Under the pieces are notes generated by a model. The model saw only the letters and a list, made by a program, of their open reading frames with translations. It did not search any database and was not told where the DNA came from. This document shows, in pieces, positions 1-11,300 of a DNA stretch of 26,705 nt. The DNA is taken from assembly GCA_000226015.1 (NCBI GenBank), contig JH152726.1, positions 81,671 to 108,375 on the forward strand, given 5' to 3'. The DNA is from Mnemiopsis leidyi. Lineage: Eukaryota; Ctenophora; Tentaculata; Lobata; Bolinopsidae. Every line of letters starts with the position of its first letter. Positions within the stretch are counted from its first letter, which is position 1. A program made the translations under genes and the position numbers.

Positions 1-145
1 CACAGTAAACCTGCAGGTTATTTGTTCGTTACAACTTGCTTACCACACAGTAAACCTGCAGGTTATTTGTTCGTTACAACTTGCTTACCACACAGTAAAC
101 CTGCAGGTTATTTGTTTGTTACAACTTGCTTACCACACAGTATTC
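1..145. repeat. 45-bp minisatellite, about 3.2 copies, running off the left edge
   Basis: Tandem units start at 1, 46 and 91 with the core CACAGTAAACCTGCAGG and TTGCTTACCACACAG; the fourth copy fades out after about 136. The unit is a multiple of three, so one frame reads as a 15-residue repeat, but it has no start or splice context that would make it a gene. Confidence 0.9.
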
Positions 146-2736
146 CTACACAAAACAGTAACTGCCAAAAAACAGTAGGTGACAAACCTGCGGGAGAGCT
201 GACTCTTTAACACGTGACCTGACTCGTCTGCAATAACCGTACAGTTTGTCCCCAGTCACCTCCGTCAGAACAAAGGAGTAAGTACTCGTCAGCACTGACT
301 GTCCTGAAAGAGAGGTTGCAGAACATGTATATAGCACGGGACACTCACTGAGAAGGCTTACTGAGAAAGCTTATAATTATAACTTTATAATACCCTCCAC
401 GACGTCGTGTGCAGCCCTCCGAGAACGAGAGTATTATTGCGTTATATCTGACACTCAATAAGATATTATGCGAATAAGTGCTATTGCTGTGACTGGTCTA
501 CAAATCCATTAAAAAGAAGAGTATGACTACCTTCGGTGATTCGTTTAGCGTCAGGGAAACAGAAGAGAGGGAGGAAAGGTGAGGTGTCTTTGCCGGTAAC
601 TTTGGGAAAGGAGTAAGACACGAAGGGGACAAGTTCATCTTTGTTTTCCTGGAACAGATTTGACTTGAGTGTTCTAGCCAACGATAGAAACCCTAGCCTC
701 AATTTGCGATCAATTTTCATGCTACCTCTTTGCGGCAGCAAGCCAGACCAACTTTTGGCTAGAAACTCGGCGTCAATCTATTGAATTTACGAATAGAAAT
801 AGCTTCTATTAATATTAAGTAAATTTTTATGGCCGGTAGAAATTGAATTAAACTAAAGGCAATACTGCTTCAGTAAAATATGATAAAACACGTCCCAGAT
901 TAACACAGACACGCTACAGTCTACAGTTGTCAGATTGCAGTTATCGGGAACTTAATTAACTACCTGCCGTTTAAGAGCAACAATGACGATCCTATCAAAG
1001 AAGGGAATGTCTAGAGTGTCGGTATAACCCAACTTTTTGGCTCTAGCAAGTGTTGGTCTGTCTACTTTCTTTAACACAGGCCGTTTACCTAGACATCAGT
1101 TTGTTAAATCTGTTTGTTATCGGGAAGAGTTAAAATGCTATGTAAAAGTATAAAACGCTCATGAAATAGGCTAATGTGATCGACTAAAATCTTCCCACCG
1201 CTAACAATGATATGATTTAAGTTAATTCTACGTTTTATAAAAATCTGTAACATTGCCACTGGGGACACGTATAGTTTCAATTGTCCCAATCTTTACCTCC
1301 AGTGCTAGAGCTCTGTGAGCCGGGAGAGGGAAGTCTGAATTGGGTTGTTGCGATACTGTTTGGTCGGCTCTTCTGGGTAGGCAGGTCTCGTCCCTTAGTT
1401 TGGAGATAGGACTGTGATAACTCGATATATATAATCTATGATAATACGATAAATCATGAAGTAATAGAAGAGATAATGCTGAACAGATATTGAAATTACA
1501 CGAGGATTTAACTTCAGTCTTCAACGGCCGGAGTGCCAATTTCAGCAAACCAATTCTACAATATCATCTACAAATCTTTGCCTACCTTATGGCGGATGAT
1601 GGGGTAACCTAGAAACACATCACGAGAGTTGGGGGTAACGGGGGTGGAAACCCTTCTGTCCCCTTCCTTCAAGTGCTTTTCTAATGAAGCGGTAAAATGG
1701 AGGTCGGCCACTGTTTACTGAGTCAACACTCGGCAGAAATTTGCTACAGGAATGCAACAGAAGTTCATAACCTTACAGTTGAAATTTAATGAGCATAACA
1801 CAAGAAGATAATCCGATACTGCCATTGTAAATTTGTAAATACGCTGAGAAAAAGCGTCGTTTGTAAAATTATAAACGTGCCAGGAAATTCTTGTGTTGCC
1901 TCAAGATTTCACAGCACCAATAAATAAATACAGTTTGGACGTATACTTGGAACATGTTGCCAGACCTAGGCTAAGCAAGACTGACTTTAGAAGTTAATGA
2001 TTTAAGAATTGAGTTTATTCATTATTTTAACTAACTTACTTAATTAATCACATGAGTTGAATCAAGTATAAGGAACAAATAAAAATAGACAACTAGACGT
2101 TTATATTTATAATTCGTGAAACACATACTACATAACTTACAGAAGAAATGCTCATTTTTAGTTTCGCAATAAATCCTTTCTGATGTTAGAACCGTTCTGC
2201 TGCAACCATTTTTAGATTTTATAAACTCGAACTGAAAACCAACAAAAATAAAGCCAGAAGACAAAAGAAGCAAACGAGGGAAACTTGAGTATTTTTGTAC
2301 GGTGTACTATGTCAAAGTATCAGATTACCGGGTGTCCCTATACAACGTGTTTTTTCGAGATAGCGTGTGTAACCAAACTTCTGGCTGGAACCGAACTTCG
2401 CCAAAAAAGTGGAACTACTGATCCTGCACAGCCGCATGATCCGATGTGCTAAAAAAGCTTAAAATGATTGAAGAACAAATGTGTCGACTACAAAGTACGG
2501 GTATATACAAGAGGAGCTGGTAGTTAATGTATATAACTATGTTAGAAACGTGATATCAGAATTAGGGCTGCAGATACCGACGGTAATAAGATGATGAGTA
2601 CTCCCTGAGTAGGGCTCCTGAGTGGGCGGGTCATGTTTTGAAACGAGGTGTGATAATATCACACCTTCGAACTTTAAATATAGTAGCATCTGCTACATCT
2701 ATATTTTAATAAAGTTTTAGCTATACTATCATTGGT
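146..2736. other. intergenic DNA without recognised genes
   Basis: Short open frames on the - strand (for example 481-741 and 1228-1548) have no recognisable domain, splice context or codon pattern. AT-rich; no RNA gene or transposon end recognised. Confidence 0.5.
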
Positions 2737-3083
2737 AAAGGGGTCATATAGTTTGGTGAGTGGGGAATTTGGCGCCATTGGCGCCAATGGATTCAATCCA
2801 TCGGCGCGAATTGCAATGAGGTGAGTGGTGCCAATGGTGGTCCCAATCGCCATTGGCGCTAATGGCTGTGCTCCATTGGCGCCATTGGCGACTTTTGGAT
2901 CCATTATAATGGATCCAATGAAACCACTCGATGGCGATACCTTTTTCACGATCACCACTCAGAGTGAATGGATCATTTGGAATTCCAATCGCAAGTCGCC
3001 AATGGCGATCGCCATTGGCGCCAACATTGGCACCACTGACCTCATTGCCATTGCCCCACTCACCATACATATATGACCCTTTT
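2737..3083. mobile_element. foldback / MITE-like inverted-repeat element
   Basis: The ends are inverted copies (left AAAGGGGTCATATAG...GGTGAGTGGGG; right end reverse-complements to AAAAGGGTCATATAT...GGTGAGTGGGG). The two halves carry further inverted matches (GCAATGAGGT, AGTGGTGCCAATG) and are filled with CCATTGGCGCC-type motifs. The centre is a perfect 24-bp palindrome at 2895-2918 around GGATCC...GGATCC, close to the middle of the element. No coding capacity. GC-rich compared with its AT-rich surroundings. A clear target-site duplication was not found. Confidence 0.7.
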
Positions 3084-3562
3084 GCCCTGTTATTACCCAC
3101 TAGAGAGTATCTTTGCAGATGACCTAGAGGAAACAATAATGACTGGCGAAGTGATTAGAACAAGGAAAACAACGGCTTGTACGAGATACTCCTGTTATGT
3201 TGCCATGTAAATTGTAATATTGACATAGAACGTAAACTGGCCGAACTGCGAAGTTACTGATGAAACACAGACAAATTTCGGAAAAAACATGATAGATCAT
3301 GACAAATAAACATTAAACAATGGCCAGCCAGGATAGAGACTGTCATCACAATTTGTTTAAGTTAACTACTTCCTATTTATTTAAATTAACTACTTCCTAT
3401 TATTTTTATGGACGGTTGGTATAAGTGTGGCTTACCAAATATTATGTTACCAGATTTCTAAATAATGCTGCCACGGTTCCGCTTAATTAACTTCAATACT
3501 GAACAGTCGTTAAACATGACCCAAACAAAGAAGGACCATGACTAATTATACTTAGGAAAAAG
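3084..3562. other. intergenic DNA; one short direct repeat
   Basis: Contains a two-copy direct repeat around TTAACTACTTCCTATT (about 3360-3403). No gene recognised. Confidence 0.5.
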
Positions 3563-3782
3563 GACTTTTCACGTGTATCAGTATCACATTCAAGTATTCA
3601 TTCTGTTTCACTCACTTTTCACGTGTATCACATTCAAGTATTCATTCTGTTTCACTTTTCACGTGTATCACATTCAAGTATTCATTCTATTTCACTTTTC
3701 ACGTGCATCACATTCAAGTATTCATATTCTGTTCCACTTTTCACGTGCATCACATTCAAGTATTCATATTCTGTTTCACTTC
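3563..3782. repeat. CACGTG-bearing minisatellite, five copies of about 40-43 bp
   Basis: Each copy reads ACTTTTCACGTG, then ATCACATTCAAGTATTCAT and a TTCTGTTTC-type spacer. Copies vary slightly: the last two have CACGTGCATCA, and the first has an extra GTATCA. Every copy carries a CACGTG palindrome, an E-box core. The array ends about 1.5 kb upstream of MIOX. Confidence 0.9.
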
Positions 3783-5204
3783 CAGTTCTTATCAGAGTGA
3801 TAAATGATACACCATTATTAAAACCCCTTCATGTCAAAATCTTAAAGTATAATGATACTAACATATCATATTTTATCTATCACGAAGAATGTATAACTAT
3901 CATATTTCTTCGTTACGTATACCTCGTCCAGAGTCCAGTATATATAATGATATAATGACATATAATTATGTCATTCAAGAAGAAGAAGAAGTCGGTGAAA
4001 ACTGGGTTCTATGTACGGGTAAAGGTCACCAGGCTACATTTACCATAACTTGATTCTCCAAGTTTCCGGCACTAAATACGTAAATCATAAATACGTCATC
4101 ATCAAGAAGAACAAGATATACCTGAAAGTGTTTACTTCCTATAAACAATAACATGTTAATGGTGGCTTCCTGGCATATTTCCAAGATAACTGACGAAACG
4201 GGATTGCTGAGAAGTAATAATCCACAATCTCGTGATCGCTGTATGCCGGAAAACCTGGACTTCCACGTAGTTATAATGGCAAAACACCAAATTGTATGAC
4301 ACGGCACAACGTGAGTAATCACGGGATTCTAATTAGAACCCAGCTTAGCGGGTTAGACGAGAACAAACAATGTCATGAGCAGGAGAGAAGATCATCTGCA
4401 CCATTTTTTCAGATTTCTTTCTTTGAGTTTGACTTCGTCTAAACATTTGCATCTACTTACTGATACAGAAAATATTGACTTTTCTCACAAGATGTTACTG
4501 TTAGCTACACCAGAATCTGAAGGAATGTTCCGCTTCGTGGTAAGTAAACAACACAGGCCGTGTTAATGTTTTTTGTGAACCTTCAAATTCCAACAAAACC
4601 TCGTTTCCGCGATAAACCGCTGTGACATTAAAAAGATACCTATCTCGCCCTATATATTTAATATTCTTGTAATTAAGTCCAATTGTACTGTAAGTGAACA
4701 AAGAACATGCAGACATCAGGTCACATGACCACCGTCTCATTGTTCGGATTCAGGCACATATTAACCCACAACAATACACGTGCTCATCAACAATACACGT
4801 GCTCATCAACAATGTCCAACACTGCTGCACGTCACCCAGTCTTCATGTTGCCAGGTTTACCGGCCGGCTCATTTCCAATTGTTGTCGAACTCGTGATACA
4901 GCTAATTATTCAGATCTCACAATTACTTTTGTTGCGTAAGCATTTATGTTGTCAGTCACAGTCTGGCCATTATTACATTGTTTAATAAAATGTAATTGCA
5001 TTCAGTCGTTTGTATTTCCGTGTTTGTAAAGCCTATGCACTTCATCGGTCGAGCGCGGTGATAATTTAGGTCCAAACATCGTGCTGAACAATGATTTTGG
5101 TAATTAACTTCTTGTTGATTATTGACATGGAGCACTTTCTAATTTCGTTGTGTTAATATTTTATTGGAATTAAGATAACAACTTTGTCCAGTTGAAGCAA
5201 CATC
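3783..5204. other. intergenic DNA upstream of MIOX
   Basis: No recognised gene. Contains a short GAA run (about 3979-3992) and two tandem copies of CAACAATACACGTGCTCAT (about 4769-4807), again with a CACGTG core. Open frames on both strands here lack domain support. Confidence 0.5.
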
Positions 5205-5330
5205 TACGATATTATAAAGGAGTCATATGACATGTCTTATAACATTAAATTAAGCAAAGTTCAGGTTTATCTTAAGATAAATTTTAAAGTTTTAAATATC
5301 GGTTTTCAGTTGGGACCAGATTTTACCACA
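5205..5330 (+). promoter_or_regulatory. candidate TATA box and leader of MIOX
   Basis: TATAAAG lies at 5213-5219, about 112 bases before the chosen ATG, so a transcript starting near 5240-5250 would have a short leader. A pyrimidine-AG acceptor-like site (GGTTTTCAG) ends at 5309, 21 bases before the ATG. It could receive an upstream non-coding exon or a trans-spliced leader instead. The sequence alone cannot choose between these. Confidence 0.35.
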
Positions 5331-8300
5331 ATGGGCCTCGAGGATCCTTCCGAGATTTACAGACCCAAGCCCCCGCAATTTGAATTAGACAAAGCTGCTG
5401 AGAATTTCAGAGATTACGAAAACTTGGAGAATGACATGTCCAGAGTCAGGGACACTTATTACGAGATGCACAAGAACCAGACTTATCAGTTCGCCTGCAG
5501 TCAGGTAAGGAACAATGATCAATTTTACAATTTCGCTGGTTCAGTTTGATGTTGGGATGCAAATTAAAATGAAGCTTAAGCTGCTAAAAAGAGCGTGGGA
5601 TGAACTTCATAGTTTATTTCCACTTCCAGCGTGAGAAGTACAAGCCAGGGATTGTCGGAGAGTATACAATAATGGAGATGATGGAGGTCGTTGCTAAGAT
5701 TGTGGATGAGAGTGATCCTGATACTTCACTTCCTAACAACATACATATGTATCAGGTGAGACGGAAACTCAGTATAGGAGGGCGCGCAAATTCCAAGGTC
5801 AAGTGATTTGGGAAGAAAAGAAAACTTGATAAGGCGACTAGACACTGGTTTCTAAGTTAAACTTGTAAAAATAACTGAAGTTGAAAACGTCCAAACAATA
5901 AACGTAGGTAAACACCAAAGCTAACTAGTAACTACCCTTGCAAACCAGACAGCTGAGAGAATACGAGAAGCGTATCCAGACCATCCCTGGTTCGCCCTGG
6001 TAGGTCTGATACACGACTTGGGAAAAGTGCTGGCTCTCCACGGAGAACCACAGTGGGCTGTCGTTGGGGACATCTTTGTAACCGGCTGTCAACTTGGTCC
6101 CTCCGTCGTTTTCGGGCTGCCAAGGTGGGATTATATCATAAAGCTTTTTGTCGTTATAGCTGTGGCCGTGAAGGTATCAAATACAAAATATTTTGCTGCA
6201 CAACACGGTCTTTAGTTAATTCATAATTACACGAAAATTTCGTGACTGAGTTTAAAGACGCTTTGAATCATGGGATGTAAGATTGAATATCTGAACATCA
6301 ATAAAAGCTAATCAATAAAACTATCAGTTTCGAAGGAAACCCGGACGTTATTGACGAACGTTTCATGACAAAGTACGGAGTTTACAGGCCAAATTGTGGA
6401 CTAGAGAACGTTGTTACGTCATGGGGACATGATGAGTACATGTACCAAGTTCTAACTAGGAACAAATCTACTTTACCTCCAGAAGTGAGTCTATAAATAT
6501 CAGTTTTAAATGTTATCTTATTCTATTTCCGATATATATATCGGAATTAGAATAAGATAACATTTAAAACTGATATTTATAAATAAATATATAGTCGTAA
6601 GATCAACCGTTATGTTGATTTCAAAAAGAAGAATGCCTTCCTTTGGGAACAACACGTGAGACTTGAGAATGATACCATTTTTCTAACAGTTAAGATTATC
6701 GTTCACCAACACTCTCATTGTCAGCTGTAAGGTAAGCGATATAGTTACTCGACAAACGTTCTCAATTGTGAAAAAACATGGATTTTACCCATCGTTAATG
6801 ACCTCAAACCGATTAACCGAACCAAAATGCGCCCAGCATTTTGACATCGATTTAGTTCGTATTGTCAAAGAGTGAAGGGTCAGTCAGTGTTTAGAATAGG
6901 CGGTTCTCTATTCTTCTCTATTCTTCTAAAGTAAACCTACCATAAAGAACGCATTGAGGCCTCTCCGAGTAGACGAAATTTCCGGCTGAACAAAGGACGA
7001 CAGAGTCTCCCCTCTGTCTGACATATCCCTTAAAACACGTGACCATGACGCTCTGTCCCTTCTGCCACTGGCAGCTCTGTGCTTAAGTAAAGGTTCGATA
7101 AATCGGCTTTGTTGTAATCTTCGCATGCTGAAATGAAACTTGTAGTTATATTGATACGATATCTTCTCGTAACTAGAATATAATTGATTGTTTCTCAGAC
7201 AAACTGTTAATATCAATTTTACCCTGGCCCGATGGGTTTCTGTAATAATCTGAAGCGAGGTCATCATTATTGAATCTTAAAGCAGATGCTTCCTTTGTCC
7301 ACACATCGCTGCAACTGGAATCAGACCAATCGCTGTAGATAAGATTCAGGGCCTCGACTCCGTTACAGAGAATACTGAGAGCTTCGTTTGTTCTGCTGAT
7401 TGTCCATATCTTGTCTCTCTCCGCCGGCAGGTCGGATGGAAATTCGTAATCTCCGCACGATAAAATGTAAAATCGTCTGTGCTGGAAGCTGATTTGAATG
7501 GTGCCTATGTGTTGAACGTAAATACGTACTTTATCCGTCTGTCTAAGTAAAGTATTTGTGATGATTTGAAGAGGAGTTGTCTCAAGATCATGATTTATTT
7601 CCACATTTCTTGTGACTGCTGTCCAATCTGGGGATGATTAATTGATTAAGTTAAGCTTTTACTGATCAGTTTGATTTAGTTTGGAGTGGTCGCCTCTATG
7701 TTGAACTTTTTAATTAACCTTAAGTTTTATAATACTTCTTGCATTTAAAAAAGTGGGATTAAGCGACTGAGAGCGAGAGAAGTATTTCATTTCGCTGTTT
7801 ATAAGCAATTGGTTTTGGAATTTGGAACAACTTCAACATGTCTCCTAGAGACCCATTATTGAGTGCTTATTCTGTGTTTTTACCTTGAGGTTCACATCTT
7901 GGTTCATTGTCGAACTTGTAATGTATTTCATTTTGACATGTTATTGTCTCACTTCCCTGATTTACAAACCCATCTGGACATTTCACTGTTATCTGAACTC
8001 CAGGAGCTACAGGGAAAACCGTATCTGTTGATACATAAAACCAGGCTGGATGTAGCTTCGTACAGTTACCTATATGTATGTTGATATTTAAGTTAGATTG
8101 TAAGGCTGCTATAGGATCAAGATGAAAATAACTCTTGACAGAATAAATTGTAACATTCACTAAAAGCCATGACAGTTTATGAAGAAACTTCAGACAAATC
8201 ATGAGGAGAAAAAGCATGTTATTATCAAACATTCAAACGTACCTTGTGGTAGACAGGCAGGAGTTTTGGAGTAGAAGAAGTGACTTTCTCCGAAACAAGT

Positions 8301-11300
8301 TATAACTTTGTCTCCAACTGCTAGTTTGTCTGAAGGACAACTCAGTGTAACATCCAGCTCTTGTAGATTATCAACAGGAAAAGTTTCTGTGACTGTCAAA
8401 CTGGAATCAAAATATTCCGGAAGTGTATCGCATGCTCCTGAAGGATTCCAAATGTTCAAACCACTAGACTTTTAAATTGAAAGACGTTCTTGCAATATTG
8501 GTATATGGTAGCATCATACGTGAAATATCTGAAGTCTGAACAACATAATTAGATGTCACTTGAAAAATGTCTTCATACCTTGACTCAAAGACTTCGTATA
8601 GTCGCTGGCCAAGTCATCGGACCTAAACTCTATCAAGCTAGAACTTTGAGACCATGGTCCATGCCCTAGTGCAATATTTGTCGAATTCAGCATAAACCAT
8701 GTTTAGGACCTCTACTCCGTTACAGAGAATACTGAGAGCTTCTTTTGTTCTGCTGATTGTCCATATCTTGTCTCTCTCCGCCGGCAGGTCAGATGGAAAT
8801 TCGTAATCTCCGCAAGATGAAATGTAAAATCGTCTGTGCTGGAAGCTGATTTGAATGGTGCCTATGTGTTGAACGTAAACATGTACTTTATCCGTCTGTC
8901 TAAGTAAAGTATTCGTGATGATTTGGAGAGGAGTTATCTCAAGATCATGATTTATTTCCACATTTTTTGTTGACTGCTGTCCAATCTGGGGATGATTAAT
9001 TGATTAAGTTAAGTTTATCTATTCATCAGTTAGGTTGAGTTTGGAGTGGAATAAAACGGTTGACTGAGAGTGAGAAAAATCGTTTATTTCGCTACTTATA
9101 TAGGGAATTCAATATCATAAAAACAGTTTTTAACACGTCTCCTAGATCAGACCCATTATTGAGCGCTTATATTCTGTGTTTTTACCTTGAGGTTCACATC
9201 TTGGTACATCGTCGAACTTGTAGTGTATTTCATTTACACATGTTATTGTCTCACTTCCCTGATTAACAAACCCATCTGGACATTTCACTGTTATCTGAAC
9301 TCCAGGAGCTACAGGGAAAACCGTATCTGTTGTTACATAAAACCATGCTGGATGTAGCGATGGGCAAGGAACTGAAATTAAACGTTACAGCTTTCTGTTT
9401 TTTCCAATACCACATGCAGTTTGCCGAAGGCGAGAAAATCAAAGCAATGAGATGGTTTAAAGTGGTTGGATTTGGTGGCACGACTTCCTCATCATATTTC
9501 ATCTGTCTTATTCTGCTTCACTGCTTTTAGAACATAGCTTGTCGCGGTGATATCCGACTCTCGCAGCTCAAAGCTAAACGTTTCGTTAGAACGGTAGACG
9601 GAAATAATCTCGTCAAGAACATAGCGTACGTAATATTATTACGTTATCGAACAGTAAGAAGGGTGAAGTTAAACTTTACAAAACGCTTTCTATATTAATG
9701 CCGTACACATTATCATTCTGATTATGGTACAGTTATCGGCTTTTCAGTTACTTATTGTATTAATATTAATACTTATTGTGTTGAGTGCGAAATTTCTCCA
9801 ACTGCATCGGAGATATTAACTATCTAATATAATAGCTGCAATTTAACAGTCGGTTATGAGGTCAGTTGTAAGTTTTACAAACGGACACCGAGCCAGTTTC
9901 TCTTCACAGCCGGTATCATCACACGCTGCGGCAGCTGATGTTTTGATTTAGAATTCATCTAGCATTCTTTGCAGCAGATATTTACATATTGTCACAGAAT
10001 CTGCTGTATTGATGTAGAATTCATCTAGCATTCTTTGCAGCAGATATTAACATGTTGTCACAGTATCTGCTGTATGGATGTAGAATTCATCTAGCGTTCT
10101 TTGCAGCAGATATTAACATATTGTCACAGTATCTGCTGTATTGATATTTGATGTAGAATTCATCTAGCGTTCTTTGCAGCAGATATTAGCATATTGTAAC
10201 AGCTTATCGGCTGCACAATGGATTCCTAGTCCTACTGACAGACCACAGATACTATTTCACTTATGCTACTACAAATACAATCATTTATTGACCCTCTATC
10301 ACATTGACTAATAATTGTGATAGACGGCCGGAAGCATCGCACTTAATCCGCCGTTTTGATTTTTCAATAAAAACCTTAACAAGTAAATACTAATAGCAGC
10401 TGCTGCTGCTATGGAAAACTAGCGTCACCCTAAGACATAACTGAGCGGGGCAATTCTTGTGATATAAGATGTGGTGTACTGATAGAATAGTGAGCACTCA
10501 GCAGAATTACTTTCTTAGTATAACTATAATTATATTTGAAGGGAAAGCAAATATTTGCTCGTCCTAACAGTAACTAAATCTTTTAAAAAATTAGAAGACC
10601 CGCGCCCTACAAAATTTTACATCTTACCTGCTTGAGATGACGTTGGACTTTGCATAGCACTGAAAATTAGGAGTATCGAAATACCCATCAAGTTCAACTG
10701 CATTTCACCGCTGGTCCTAATTATCGTTCTCTCCTCGTTCTTCAAATTACCATAGTTCAGTATTCTGTCACTAAGAAATAAGTTTTACTGAAAACTTTAC
10801 ATATGAATCGACAAAACAGGTACGCGCATTAAATGGGATGGGGTGGGGGGTGGTAGAACTAGATAGCAACCCATAAAAGCAAAAATACCAACAAAAAACA
10901 ATTCCAAATTTACTCACATCCACAATTAAAGTTCGGTTTGTTTGGGCTGCAGCGACCCAGATATTACGAACAGATTACTCTAATCTACAATGAAAGATCG
11001 GTTGGTTCAGGAATTGGGGTGCAGCAACCTAACTGTTTCGAATAAATTACTCTAATCTAGTTTACAATTAAAGTCCATGGCAAGAACGCTATCATCAGAT
11101 TATCTAAAGAGCTACTAATTACCTGACTATTGGTGGGACAACTGTACCTAACTTTAACCACAACAATACTATAATAACTGTACCTAATTTAGATTACACA
11201 ACATCCTTAGACAAGCAACTACCTTTTTCCCAAGGAAATTTACTGCCGTTTTCCTTACGGTCCCCTTTTTTAATATAATACATGATAAGTTACGGAACAG

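Noticed and set aside
1-210. In-frame 15-residue repeat peptide at the left edge
   Set aside because: Explained by a 45-bp minisatellite that happens to be a multiple of three; there is no gene context inside the window.
1228-1548. 106-codon open frame on the - strand
   Set aside because: No domain, repeat or splice context; composition looks random.
2744-3136. Long open frames on both strands with GANGA/APLAP repeats
   Set aside because: They are translations of the foldback element's CCATTGGCG motifs, not a repeat protein.
3573-3955. Repetitive open frames on the + strand
   Set aside because: Produced by the CACGTG minisatellite.
4026-4322. 98-codon open frame on the - strand
   Set aside because: No recognisable motif, and the hydrophobic runs look like translated AT-rich intergenic DNA.
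7223-7627. Module X as a farnesoic-acid methyltransferase-like domain
   Set aside because: Only the general layout is similar; the CNGVE and ASDYYR motifs are not features I know from that family.
9943-10214. Regular direct repeats resembling a CRISPR array
   Set aside because: There are no unique spacers, the repeats are contiguous, and the context is an animal gene intron.
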